DNA from: an uncultured Clostridium sp.
GTDB lineage: Bacteria > Bacillota > Clostridia > Clostridiales > Clostridiaceae
Assembly (NCBI GenBank): GCA_946575275.1
Contig: CAMNZV010000045.1
Span: 1-9,192 of the forward strand
DNA length: 9,192 nucleotides
Direction: 5' to 3'
The notes under the pieces are model-generated. The model was given only the letters and a program-made list of their open reading frames with translations, ran no database searches and was not told the origin of the DNA. The stretch's first letter is position 1. The number at the start of each line of letters is the position of its first letter. Shown here piece by piece: positions 1 through 6,742 of the stretch. The position numbers and the translations under genes are program-made.

Positions 1-1491
1 TTTGAAAAGTGGTTAAATAACAAATTTGGAACTAGTAAGGCTAATGATATTATTATGACTTTAACGATGATTGTATCTTTTATTTTTAGTATTGGAATAT
101 TTATTGGGATTCCAACAGGAGTGGCATCACTTTTTCAAAGATACTCACTTAATTCTATTGCACTTAATTTAATAGAAGCCTTTTTAAGAATAATAATATT
201 AATATTTTATATGTGGATTATTAGTAAAATGGATGATATTTATAGATTATTTCAATATCATGGTGCAGAACATAAAACAATATTTTGTTATGAAGCAGGG
301 GAAGAACTTACAGTAGAAAATGTTAAAAAGCAGTCAAGATTCCATCCAAGATGTGGAACTAACTTTATATTTTTAATAATGATTGTAAGTATAATTATTT
401 TTGCATTTACATCTTGGGGAAACTTTTTTTATAGATTAGCCTTAAGGGTAATTTTAGTGCCTGTAGTTTCAGGAATTTCCTATGAAATTATAAGATGGCT
501 TGGAAAAAATAATAGTAAATTAGCAAAGATAATTTCATATCCTGGAATAAAACTTCAAAATTTAACTACTAGAGAACCTGATTCTGACCAAATTGAAGTG
601 GCAATTAATTCTCTTATGAAGGCAGAAGGAATTAAACCTAAGGATACTATTAAAACTTTAATAGATGAAGGTGTAAATAAACTTATTGAAAGTGATACAG
701 CAAGACTGGATGCAGAATTATTACTTTGTAAGGTTTTAAATAAGAGTAAGGTATATTTATTAACTAATTTTAATGAAGAAATATCTAAGGATGAAGCTTT
801 GGAATATTTAAAACTTATAGATATTAGAGCAAGAAAAAAGCCTATAAAATACATATTAGGTGAATGTGATTTTATGGGGCTAGATTTTAATATTGAAGAA
901 GGTGTTTTAATTCAAAGAAGTGATACCGAAGTTTTAGTTGAAGAAGTATTAAAGCTTATTCCAGAAGAAGCTAATATAAATGTATGTGATTTATGTAGTG
1001 GAAGTGGTGCAATTGGAATTTCATTAGCTCATTATAGAAAAAATATAAAGGTTGATTTAATTGATAATTTTAACATCCCAGAAAAGGTGACAAAGGAGAA
1101 TATTATAAAAAATAATGTGGGAGATAGAGCCTTGTTTATAAAAAGTGATTTGTTAAAGGAGCCAATAAACTTAAATAAAAAATACCACATATTAGTTTCA
1201 AATCCACCTTATATAGAAAATAAGGAAATTAACAATTTAATGAGTGATGTTAAGGATTATGAACCTATAGTTGCATTAGATGGTGGCGAAGACGGATTGA
1301 AGTTTTACAAAAGGATTATGAAAGAAAGTATGGCGGTATTAGAACAAAATTCCATACTTGCCTTTGAAATTGGATATAATCAAGGAGAAATTGTAAAAAA
1401 ACTAATGGAGGAAGGTGGTTTTTGTAATATAAATGTAATAAAGGATTTAAGTGGTCTTGATAGAGTAGTAATTGGAAAGTTTTCTTGTTGA
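1..1491 (+). CDS. prmC: DUF1385 membrane domain fused to PrmC/HemK release-factor glutamine methyltransferase (5' partial)
   Basis: The reading frame is open from base 1, so the start lies upstream; 496 codons are visible. The first ATG (base 55) falls inside the first membrane helix region, has no clear ribosome binding site and is not a credible start. Numbering from base 1, codons about 20-44, 55-75, 121-137 and 147-165 are hydrophobic helices. YHGAEHKT (86-93) and HPRCGT (115-120) are the DUF1385 (YqhQ-type) hallmarks. From about codon 215 the protein becomes a PrmC: an ARLDAELLL helix, the SAM-binding loop DLCSGSGAIG (330-339) and the catalytic NPPY (401-404), which in this family holds the glutamine to be N5-methylated. 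PrmC modifies the GGQ glutamine of release factors, and prfA is the next gene. No good internal start or ribosome binding site exists at the junction, so one polypeptide is expected. An oddity: the usual IPRPxTE motif reads IQRSDTE (304-310). The role of DUF1385 is unknown to me. Confidence 0.9.
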   Translation, partial: FEKWLNNKFGTSKANDIIMTLTMIVSFIFSIGIFIGIPTGVASLFQRYSLNSIALNLIEAFLRIIILIFYMWIISKMDDIYRLFQYHGAEHKTIFCYEAGEELTVENVKKQSRFHPRCGTNFIFLIMIVSIIIFAFTSWGNFFYRLALRVILVPVVSGISYEIIRWLGKNNSKLAKIISYPGIKLQNLTTREPDSDQIEVAINSLMKAEGIKPKDTIKTLIDEGVNKLIESDTARLDAELLLCKVLNKSKVYLLTNFNEEISKDEALEYLKLIDIRARKKPIKYILGECDFMGLDFNIEEGVLIQRSDTEVLVEEVLKLIPEEANINVCDLCSGSGAIGISLAHYRKNIKVDLIDNFNIPEKVTKENIIKNNVGDRALFIKSDLLKEPINLNKKYHILVSNPPYIENKEINNLMSDVKDYEPIVALDGGEDGLKFYKRIMKESMAVLEQNSILAFEIGYNQGEIVKKLMEEGGFCNINVIKDLSGLDRVVIGKFSC

Positions 1492-1517
1492 AAATATTAA
1501 TTGAGTTGTGATATAAT
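1488..1517 (+). promoter_or_regulatory. Putative sigma-A promoter of prfA (extended -10)
   Basis: TTGAAA at 1488-1493 and TATAAT at 1512-1517 are separated by 18 bases, and a TG at 1509-1510 makes the -10 box an extended one. The -35 box overlaps the TGA stop of the upstream methyltransferase gene (1489-1491). Transcription would start near 1524, giving a leader of about 30 bases before prfA. Consensus match only; activity is inferred. Confidence 0.65.
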
Positions 1518-1553
1518 ACAATGATGTGAAAATTAGAAATACGGAGTGATATC

Positions 1554-2630
1554 ATGTTATTAGATAAATTAGCTTTTACAGAGAATAAGTATGACGAATT
1601 ATCTGTAAAAATAAGTGATCCTTCAATTATGGCGGATCAAAATGAATGGAGAAAATTGTGCAAAGAGCACTCAGACCTTGAAATAATAGTAAATGCTTAT
1701 AGAGAATATAAAAAGGTTGTAGAAGATTTAGCAGCAAACAAAGAGATGCTATCATCTGAAAGTGATAGAGAAATGAAAGAACTTCTTCAGGAAGAAATAT
1801 CAGAACTATCAAAAAGAGAGGTAGAGCTTGAAAGTCATATACAAATATTACTTTTACCTAAGGATCCTAACGATGAAAAAAATGTTTTTGTTGAAATTAG
1901 GGGTGGAGCAGGTGGAGAAGAAGCTGCTTTATTTTCTCATAGCTTATTTAGAATGTATACTAGATATGCTGAAAATAACAGATGGAACGTTGAGATGATG
2001 AGTCTTAATGAAACAGACCTTGGAGGATTTAAAGAAGTTGTCTTTATGATTAAAGGTAATGGAGCTTATTCAAAGCTTAAATACGAAAGTGGAGTTCATA
2101 GAGTTCAAAGAGTTCCAGATACTGAATCAAGTGGTAGAATACATACCTCCACAGTAACTGTTGCAGTGCTTCCAGAAGTTGATGATGTTGAAATAGAAAT
2201 CAATGAAAAAGATTTAAAAATTGATGTATTTAGGGCATCTGGAAATGGTGGACAGTGCGTTAATACAACAGATTCAGCAGTTAGAATGACTCACTTGCCA
2301 ACAGGACTTGTTGTATCATGTCAAGATGAAAAATCACAACTTAAAAACAAAGAAAAGGCATTAAAAGTATTAAGATCTAGATTGTATGAATTGGCTGAAG
2401 CTGAACGATCAAAAGGTATTGCAGAGGACAGAAAAAGCCAAGTTGGTACAGGAGATAGAAGTGAAAGAATAAGAACATATAATTATCCTCAAGGTAGAGT
2501 AACTGACCATAGAATAGGACTAACTTTATACAAACTTGAGACATTTTTAGATGGTGATATAGACGAAGTTATAAATGCATTAATAACTGCAGACCAATCT
2601 GAAAAGATGAAGAAAATGGGAAATAATTAA
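1554..2630 (+). CDS. prfA: Peptide chain release factor 1 (RF1)
   Basis: Class I release factor that reads UAA and UAG in the ribosomal A site and triggers hydrolysis of peptidyl-tRNA. The 358-residue length is typical. The N-terminal part (about 1-100) is the helical domain 1. [11 protein letters not shown] (117-127) is the family signature, and PDT (188-190) in [16 protein letters not shown] sits where RF1 has its P-x-T codon-recognition tripeptide; RF2 would have SPF. The catalytic GGQ is at 232-234 within [14 protein letters not shown], and its glutamine is the expected target of the PrmC encoded just upstream. The ATG is preceded by GGAG at 1543-1546, 7 bases away. The gene has its own promoter and is followed after 7 bases by a terminator, so it can be a single-gene transcript in addition to readthrough from prmC. 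No frameshift site is seen, as expected for RF1 rather than RF2. Confidence 0.97.
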   Translation: MLLDKLAFTENKYDELSVKISDPSIMADQNEWRKLCKEHSDLEIIVNAYREYKKVVEDLAANKEMLSSESDREMKELLQEEISELSKREVELESHIQILLLPKDPNDEKNVFVEIRGGAGGEEAALFSHSLFRMYTRYAENNRWNVEMMSLNETDLGGFKEVVFMIKGNGAYSKLKYESGVHRVQRVPDTESSGRIHTSTVTVAVLPEVDDVEIEINEKDLKIDVFRASGNGGQCVNTTDSAVRMTHLPTGLVVSCQDEKSQLKNKEKALKVLRSRLYELAEAERSKGIAEDRKSQVGTGDRSERIRTYNYPQGRVTDHRIGLTLYKLETFLDGDIDEVINALITADQSEKMKKMGNN

Positions 2631-2637
2631 TTTGTTT

Positions 2638-2674
2638 AAAAAGTCCTACATTTTATTTAGATGTGGGACTTTTT
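2638..2674 (+). terminator. Intrinsic terminator after prfA
   Basis: Arms 2638-2651 and 2661-2674 form a 14-bp stem (one T-G wobble, 2647/2665) with a 9-base loop and a run of five T at 2670-2674. The left arm begins with five A, so the hairpin could also act on the opposite strand. It starts 7 bases after the prfA stop codon. Confidence 0.88.
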
Positions 2675-2682
2675 GTATAATT

Positions 2683-2687
2683 GGGGG
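2683..2687 (+). promoter_or_regulatory. Ribosome binding site fixing the start of the membrane protein gene
   Basis: GGGGG lies 7 bases before the ATG at 2695. It lies downstream of the terminator hairpin, so translation should start at 2695 and not at an in-frame TTG (2632) that would place the hairpin inside the coding region. Confidence 0.65.
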
Positions 2688-2694
2688 CAATTTA

Positions 2695-3285
2695 ATGAAT
2701 ATATTTAAAGCTATTAAAAGAGAATCAAAGTTTCTAAAAAACTTTTATATAGTAATGATTACAATTGGAATTTTTTTACCCCTCACAATGTACTTAACAG
2801 GGGTGAAAACTCTTTTTTATTATGGTTTTATGGTGGCTATTGAGATATTAATTATAATTGCAATAATTAATAAATTAAATTCAACAAAAATAAAATATTC
2901 CTGTAACAATAATAGATTAAAATTTAAAATAGGTATTTTTTTAAGGGAAAATTTACTGTTTTGTGATAAAATTGTTTTAGTTCATACAGAAAAGATGGAA
3001 GAGGACATGGAGATAATTCTAGTTTCAACAGTAAAATTCAAAAATAAAAGTTTAAAACCAATTTTAAAAGCATTTTATAAAAGATATCCAAAGCTTCAGA
3101 AAGAAATAGACAAAATAAAGAAAAATGAAGAGGAAGACCACATTTATTATTACCAAATAATAAAAAGAGGTGGGTTAAAAAAATATTTACTACTAGATAC
3201 AATATATAAAAATTGTGTGAAAGCTATATATACAATAGAATGTATTGAAAATATTAAAATTGCTAGAGGGCAAACCTTAGTTTAA
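2695..3285 (+). CDS. Unrecognised two-helix membrane protein
   Basis: I do not recognise this protein. With the ATG at 2695 it has 196 residues. A basic N-terminus (MNIFKAIKRESKFLKN) leads into a hydrophobic helix at about 17-36, a short turn, and a second helix at about 39-60. The remaining 61-196 is hydrophilic and lysine-rich, with short alternating hydrophobic strands (such as KIVLVHT and MEIILVSTVKF) and an acidic NEEED stretch at 144-148. By the positive-inside tendency, both the N-terminus and the C-terminal domain are probably cytoplasmic. No catalytic motif is evident. The gene follows the prfA terminator with no clear promoter between, and is 16 bases upstream of tsaC, so it probably opens the tsaC-rpiB-upp-wecB transcript. 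An in-frame TTG extension to 2632 is possible on paper but would run through the terminator. Function is unknown; any link to its neighbours rests on position alone. Confidence 0.8.
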   Translation: MNIFKAIKRESKFLKNFYIVMITIGIFLPLTMYLTGVKTLFYYGFMVAIEILIIIAIINKLNSTKIKYSCNNNRLKFKIGIFLRENLLFCDKIVLVHTEKMEEDMEIILVSTVKFKNKSLKPILKAFYKRYPKLQKEIDKIKKNEEEDHIYYYQIIKRGGLKKYLLLDTIYKNCVKAIYTIECIENIKIARGQTLV

Positions 3286-3290
3286 GAGAG

Positions 3291-3304
3291 AAGGAAATGT
3301 TTTG
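3291..3304 (+). promoter_or_regulatory. Ribosome binding site and TTG start of tsaC
   Basis: AAGGAA at 3291-3296 is 5 bases before the TTG at 3302. An ATG at 3297 touches the same site but is out of frame and reads a stop after about 20 codons. No in-frame ATG precedes the conserved family core, so TTG is the supported start. Confidence 0.7.
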
Positions 3305-4348
3305 GAAACAAAAATATCTAAAATTTCAAAAAGTGAAAATTATGATACATATTTAGATGAAGCATCAGAAATAATAAAAAAAGGTGGAATAGTAGCTTTT
3401 CCAACGGAAACTGTATATGGATTAGGGGCAAATGCATTGGATGAAAATGCAGTGAAAAAGATATTTATAGCAAAAGGTAGACCGCAGGATAATCCATTAA
3501 TTATCCATGTAGCACATAAGGATATATCAAAATATGTTAAAGAAGTACCTAAAATAGCTTCTGAAATTATGGATAAATTTTGGCCAGGACCTATAACCCT
3601 TATTTTATTTAAGAAACCTATAATACCAGATGTGACCAGTGCCTCTTTAGACACAATTGGAGTTAGAATGCCTGACAATAAAATAGCACAGGAATTAATT
3701 AAAAGATCAAGGGTTCCAATAGCAGCACCATCTGCAAATATTAGTGGAAGGCCAAGTCCAACAGATTTAGATAGGTGTGCTGAGGATTTAGATGGCAGGG
3801 TAGACTACATTATTGGAGGGGAAAAGTGCAAAGTTGGTGTAGAATCTACGATTTTAGATTGCACTGTAGATCCACCAATTATATTAAGACCAGGTGGAAT
3901 AACACTAGAAATGTTACAGAAAATAGACAATAGAATAAAAATAGATAAGGGAATATTAGTTAAATCTGAAAATACAAGTTTCAAGCCTAAGGCTCCAGGA
4001 ATGAAGTATAAACACTATGCTCCAAAGGCCCCAGTAAAAATTATAAAAGGAAATAAAGATAAAACTATTGAAAAAATCATTGAAATGATACAATATTATA
4101 GTGATGAAGGAAAGATAGTTGGAGTACTATCAAGTAGTGAAAATAGTAGATTATACAAGAATTCTAAGGTTATTACCCTTGGAAAAGATTTAAATGAAGT
4201 TGCAAAAAATTTGTTTAAGGCCCTTAGAGATTTAGATGATTTAGGTGTAGACATCATATTATCTGAAGCCTTTGAAGAAACAGGGGTAGGTCTTGCAATA
4301 ATGAATAGGCTTAACAAAGCAGCAGGTTTTGATATAACAATAGTTTAG
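3302..4348 (+). CDS. tsaC: L-threonylcarbamoyladenylate synthase (TsaC2/Sua5/YwlC type)
   Basis: Makes threonylcarbamoyl-AMP from threonine, bicarbonate and ATP, the first step of the t6A37 modification of ANN-reading tRNAs; TsaD with TsaB/TsaE then transfers the group. The long two-domain form is present: a YrdC domain (about 15-205) with PTETVYGLG (34-42), KGRP (58-61), WPGPITL (94-100), SANISGRPSPT (144-154) and RPGGIT (196-201), then the linker APGMKYKHYAP (231-241) and a C-terminal Sua5 domain ending GVGLAIMNRLNKAA (328-341). The 348-residue length is close to Bacillus YwlC. The lysine of KGR and the serine and asparagine of SAN are the expected substrate contacts. Start is TTG with a good ribosome binding site. 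The stop codon overlaps the ribosome binding site of rpiB, which points to coupled translation. Confidence 0.95.
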   Translation: METKISKISKSENYDTYLDEASEIIKKGGIVAFPTETVYGLGANALDENAVKKIFIAKGRPQDNPLIIHVAHKDISKYVKEVPKIASEIMDKFWPGPITLILFKKPIIPDVTSASLDTIGVRMPDNKIAQELIKRSRVPIAAPSANISGRPSPTDLDRCAEDLDGRVDYIIGGEKCKVGVESTILDCTVDPPIILRPGGITLEMLQKIDNRIKIDKGILVKSENTSFKPKAPGMKYKHYAPKAPVKIIKGNKDKTIEKIIEMIQYYSDEGKIVGVLSSSENSRLYKNSKVITLGKDLNEVAKNLFKALRDLDDLGVDIILSEAFEETGVGLAIMNRLNKAAGFDITIV

Positions 4349-4359
4349 GAGGAAGAATT

Positions 4360-4809
4360 ATGAAAATAGCAATTGGATGTGACCATGGAGGGTATACATT
4401 AAAAAATCTTATAATAGAACATCTTAAGGAAAAGAATTATGAGGTGAAGGATTTTGGAACATATTCTACAGAATCTTGTGACTATGCAGATTATGCAATT
4501 CAAGTAGCCGAAAGTGTAGCAACAAAGGAAAACGAACTTGGTATATTAATTTGCGGAACTGGAATTGGAATTGGCATTGCAGCAAATAAGGTCCCAGGTG
4601 TAAGGGCTGCATTATGTAGTGATACTTTTAGTGCTCATGCAACTAGAGAACATAACGATGCTAATATACTAACAATGGGAGAAAGGGTAGTAGGACCAGG
4701 TCTTGCACTTGATATAGTAGATGCATTTTTAAATGCCACCTTTGAAGGAGATAGACATATTAAAAGAATAGACAAAATAACAGAAATAGAAAGAAAATAT
4801 TATAAGTAG
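4360..4809 (+). CDS. rpiB: Ribose-5-phosphate isomerase B
   Basis: Interconverts ribulose 5-phosphate and ribose 5-phosphate in the cytoplasm, supplying ribose 5-phosphate for PRPP and nucleotides. The 149-residue length is typical of RpiB/LacAB. Visible motifs are [10 protein letters not shown] (6-15, with Asp8 and His9), [17 protein letters not shown] (61-77, with the expected catalytic base Cys65), VRAALCSD (81-88) and [13 protein letters not shown] (97-109, with His98 contributing to the partner subunit's site in homologues). The cysteine separates RpiB from sugar isomerases such as LacA/LacB that lack it, but substrate choice (allose phosphate versus ribose phosphate) cannot be proven here. 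AGGAGGA at 4347-4353 is a near-perfect ribosome binding site 6 bases before the ATG. The gene sits 11 bases after tsaC and 17 before upp. Confidence 0.95.
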   Translation: MKIAIGCDHGGYTLKNLIIEHLKEKNYEVKDFGTYSTESCDYADYAIQVAESVATKENELGILICGTGIGIGIAANKVPGVRAALCSDTFSAHATREHNDANILTMGERVVGPGLALDIVDAFLNATFEGDRHIKRIDKITEIERKYYK

Positions 4810-4813
4810 TGCT

Positions 4814-4820
4814 GGAGGAA
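4814..4820 (+). promoter_or_regulatory. Ribosome binding site deciding the upp start
   Basis: GGAGGAA lies 6 bases before the ATG at 4827. A GTG at 4809, overlapping the rpiB stop codon, would extend upp by six residues but would place this site inside the coding sequence and has only weak upstream pairing, so ATG 4827 is preferred. Confidence 0.8.
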
Positions 4821-4826
4821 TATAAA

Positions 4827-5456
4827 ATGAGTAAAATTATTGAAATTAATCATCCATTAATATTGCACAAACTTACATACATTAGAGATAAAAATACTGG
4901 TTCAAAGGAATTTAGGGAATTAGTAAGTGAAGTTGCTATGCTTATGACTTATGAGTCAACTAGGGATTTTGAAATGGAAGAAATAGAAATAGATACTCCG
5001 GTATGTACAATGAAAACAAAGGTCTTATCAGGAAAAAAAGTAGCTATAATACCAATTCTAAGGGCTGGACTTGGACTTGTTGAAGGGGTTCTAAAATTAT
5101 TACCTTCAGCCAAGGTTGGGCATATTGGGCTATATAGAGATGAAGAAACTTTAAAACCTGTAGAATATTTTTGTAAACTACCACAAGATATAGATAAAAG
5201 AGAGGTTATAGTTGTAGACCCTATGCTTGCAACAGGTGGTTCGGCTATAGATGCAATAACAATGCTTAAAAATAAGGGGGCCGATAATTTAAGGTTTATG
5301 TGCCTAATTGCAGCACCAATAGGTATTGAAGCTTTAAAAGAGGCGCATCCTGATGTTGATATATATGTAGCTAAAATAGATGAAAAATTAAATGAAAAGG
5401 GATATATAGTGCCAGGGCTTGGAGATGCTGGAGACAGATTATTTGGTACGAAATAA
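4827..5456 (+). CDS. upp: Uracil phosphoribosyltransferase
   Basis: Pyrimidine salvage enzyme: uracil plus PRPP gives UMP and pyrophosphate. With the ATG at 4827 it has 209 residues, the usual length. The N-terminal [21 protein letters not shown] is characteristic of the family. IPILRAGLG (75-83) is the conserved loop, [11 protein letters not shown] (130-140) is the PRPP-binding motif, and [13 protein letters not shown] (192-204) is the uracil-binding C-terminal segment. The gene lies 17 bases after rpiB, whose product feeds PRPP synthesis, and 28 bases before a UDP-GlcNAc epimerase that works in the uridine nucleotide pool. No PyrR-type attenuator hairpin is visible upstream, so expression is probably that of the operon. 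Confidence 0.97.
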   Translation: MSKIIEINHPLILHKLTYIRDKNTGSKEFRELVSEVAMLMTYESTRDFEMEEIEIDTPVCTMKTKVLSGKKVAIIPILRAGLGLVEGVLKLLPSAKVGHIGLYRDEETLKPVEYFCKLPQDIDKREVIVVDPMLATGGSAIDAITMLKNKGADNLRFMCLIAAPIGIEALKEAHPDVDIYVAKIDEKLNEKGYIVPGLGDAGDRLFGTK

Positions 5457-5484
5457 CTTCAACTTAGTATTATGGAGGTAAATT

Positions 5485-6630
5485 ATGAAGAAAATTATAA
5501 CAATTTTTGGAACCAGGCCAGAGGCAATCAAAATGGCACCCTTAGTAAAAGAATTAGAGAGAACAGAAGGTATAGACTCAAAGGTGTGTGTAACAGCTCA
5601 ACATAGGGAAATGCTTGATCAAGTATTAGATTATTTTGAAATAACACCAGACTTTGACTTAAATATAATGCAGACAAAGCAAACCTTAACTGGCGTTACA
5701 AATAAGGTTTTAGAAGGTTTAGAAGAAGTATTTACAGAGGAAAAACCTGATATGATATTAGTTCATGGAGATACAACTACTACATTTGCTGGAGCCCTTG
5801 CAGCTTTTTATCAGCAAATAAGAGTTGGTCATGTAGAGGCTGGACTTAGAACTTTTGACAAATACTTTCCATACCCAGAAGAAATGAATAGAAAACTTAC
5901 AGGATCTTTAGCAGATTTACATTTTGCACCAACAAAGGTATCAAAAGAAAATTTACTTAAAGAAGGTGTACCTAAAGAAAATATATTTATTACTGGAAAT
6001 ACTGTAATAGATGCCATGAAACATACAGTAAAAGGTGATTATAATTTTTCAAAAGAAATATTGAATAAAATAGATTTTGAAAACAAAAAGGTTATAATGA
6101 TTACTGCCCATAGAAGAGAAAATTGGGGAGATGGGATAAACAATATATGTATAGCTTTAAATAAAATTGTTAAAGATAATAAAGATGTAGAATTAATATA
6201 TTTAGTTCATTTAAATCCAATAGTTAAAGATGTAGTATATAGAGAATTAGGAAACAAAGAAAGAATTCATCTACTTCCACCTTTAGATACAAATGAAACA
6301 CATAATTTGATGAACAAATGCTATATGGTTATGACAGATTCAGGTGGACTTCAAGAAGAAGCCCCTCATCTTGGGAAACCAGTATTAGTATTAAGAGATG
6401 TAACAGAAAGACCAGAAGCTGTTGCCTTTGGAACTGTTAAATTAGTAGGAACAAATGTTGACAAGGTAGTAATGGAAGCAAATAACTTATTACAAAACAA
6501 TGAGGCTTATGAAAAAATGAGTAAGGCTGTTAATCCTTATGGAGATGGATTTGCATCTAAAAGAATAACAAAATCAATATTAAAGTATTTTGGGATTATT
6601 GATGAGGAGATAGAGGAATTTGGATTATAG
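5485..6630 (+). CDS. wecB: UDP-N-acetylglucosamine 2-epimerase (non-hydrolysing)
   Basis: Interconverts UDP-GlcNAc and UDP-ManNAc (MnaA/WecB), supplying ManNAc for teichoic-acid linkage units or capsule. The 381-residue length fits the non-hydrolysing bacterial family. Motifs in order: FGTRPEAIKMAPL (8-20), VTAQHREMLDQVL (36-48), HGDTTTT (94-100, Asp96), HVEAGLRT (116-123, Glu118), PYPEEMNRKL (129-138), TGNTVIDA (170-177), TAHRRENWG (207-215, His209) and DSGGLQEEAPHLGKPVLVLRDVTERPEA (285-312) for nucleotide binding. Gln39, His40 and Gln46 fall where Bacillus homologues bind UDP-GlcNAc as an allosteric activator, so similar control is plausible. GGAGGT at 5474-5479 is 5 bases before the ATG. 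It is the last gene of the tight run; no convincing terminator follows, so some readthrough into thlA is possible. Confidence 0.96.
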   Translation: MKKIITIFGTRPEAIKMAPLVKELERTEGIDSKVCVTAQHREMLDQVLDYFEITPDFDLNIMQTKQTLTGVTNKVLEGLEEVFTEEKPDMILVHGDTTTTFAGALAAFYQQIRVGHVEAGLRTFDKYFPYPEEMNRKLTGSLADLHFAPTKVSKENLLKEGVPKENIFITGNTVIDAMKHTVKGDYNFSKEILNKIDFENKKVIMITAHRRENWGDGINNICIALNKIVKDNKDVELIYLVHLNPIVKDVVYRELGNKERIHLLPPLDTNETHNLMNKCYMVMTDSGGLQEEAPHLGKPVLVLRDVTERPEAVAFGTVKLVGTNVDKVVMEANNLLQNNEAYEKMSKAVNPYGDGFASKRITKSILKYFGIIDEEIEEFGL

Positions 6631-6635
6631 GTTAT

Positions 6636-6654
6636 AACATAATAAAAATATGTT
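6636..6654 (+). repeat. AT-rich inverted repeat upstream of thlA
   Basis: AACATA (6636-6641) and TATGTT (6649-6654) are perfect inverted copies around a 7-base A-rich spacer. The right arm runs into the -35 box of the thlA promoter. There is no T-run and the stem is too weak for a good terminator. It may be a second regulator site or chance in AT-rich DNA. Confidence 0.35.
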
Positions 6655-6680
6655 GAAATATAACAAAGTAATGGTATAAT
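6653..6680 (+). promoter_or_regulatory. Putative sigma-A promoter of thlA (extended -10)
   Basis: TTGAAA at 6653-6658 and TATAAT at 6675-6680 are 16 bases apart, with TG at 6672-6673 forming an extended -10. Transcription would start near 6687, leaving a leader of about 55 bases. The same TTGAAA plus TG-n-TATAAT design occurs at the prfA promoter. Confidence 0.7.
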
Positions 6681-6686
6681 GAAATT

Positions 6687-6704
6687 ATGTTAATAGTTTA
6701 ACAA
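6687..6704 (+). promoter_or_regulatory. Candidate Rex (redox repressor) operator of thlA
   Basis: The 18 bases ATGTTAATAGTTTAACAA match the clostridial Rex consensus TTGTTAA-N4-TTAACAA at 13 of 14 defined positions; only the first base differs. The inner TGTTAA/TTAACA arms (6688-6693 and 6698-6703) are a perfect inverted repeat with a 4-base spacer. The box begins at the predicted transcription start, where bound repressor would block initiation or early elongation. Rex releases DNA when NADH is high, so thiolase would be induced when reducing power accumulates. thlA is a known Rex target in Clostridium acetobutylicum; binding here is inferred. Confidence 0.65.
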
Positions 6705-6742
6705 TGATAAGCATAAAAGATAATTTTAGGAGGTAAATATTA

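Noticed and set aside
55..57. ATG as the true start of the DUF1385-PrmC gene
   Set aside because: The frame continues to the window edge, the upstream residues fit the DUF1385 family, and there is no ribosome binding site.
616..618. Internal ATG as a start for a separate PrmC
   Set aside because: The nearest purine-rich stretch (GAAGTGG) is about 16 bases away, too far for normal initiation; the fusion frame is continuous.
555..854. Minus-strand open frame inside the PrmC region, and similar ones at 1316-1555, 3340-3678, 4096-4317 and 7988-8212
   Set aside because: They lie antisense to well-supported genes, lack ribosome binding sites and known motifs, and have compositions expected of mirror frames of AT-rich genes.
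2676..2681. TATAAT as a -10 box for the downstream operon
   Set aside because: Transcription would begin around 2688, after the ribosome binding site at 2683-2687, and no good -35 box lies 16-18 bases upstream.
2632..2694. TTG-initiated N-terminal extension of the membrane protein by 21 residues
   Set aside because: It is encoded by the terminator hairpin, has no good ribosome binding site, and the ATG at 2695 has a G-rich site at proper spacing.
3297..3299. ATG just before the tsaC TTG start
   Set aside because: Out of frame with tsaC, one base from the ribosome binding site, and closed by a stop after about 20 codons.
5457..5484. Terminator or promoter between upp and wecB
   Set aside because: No stem with a T-run and no paired -35/-10 boxes in these 28 bases; the genes are probably co-transcribed.
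6636..6654. Hairpin as a terminator for wecB
   Set aside because: Only six A/T-rich pairs and no following T-run; the right arm overlaps the thlA -35 box.
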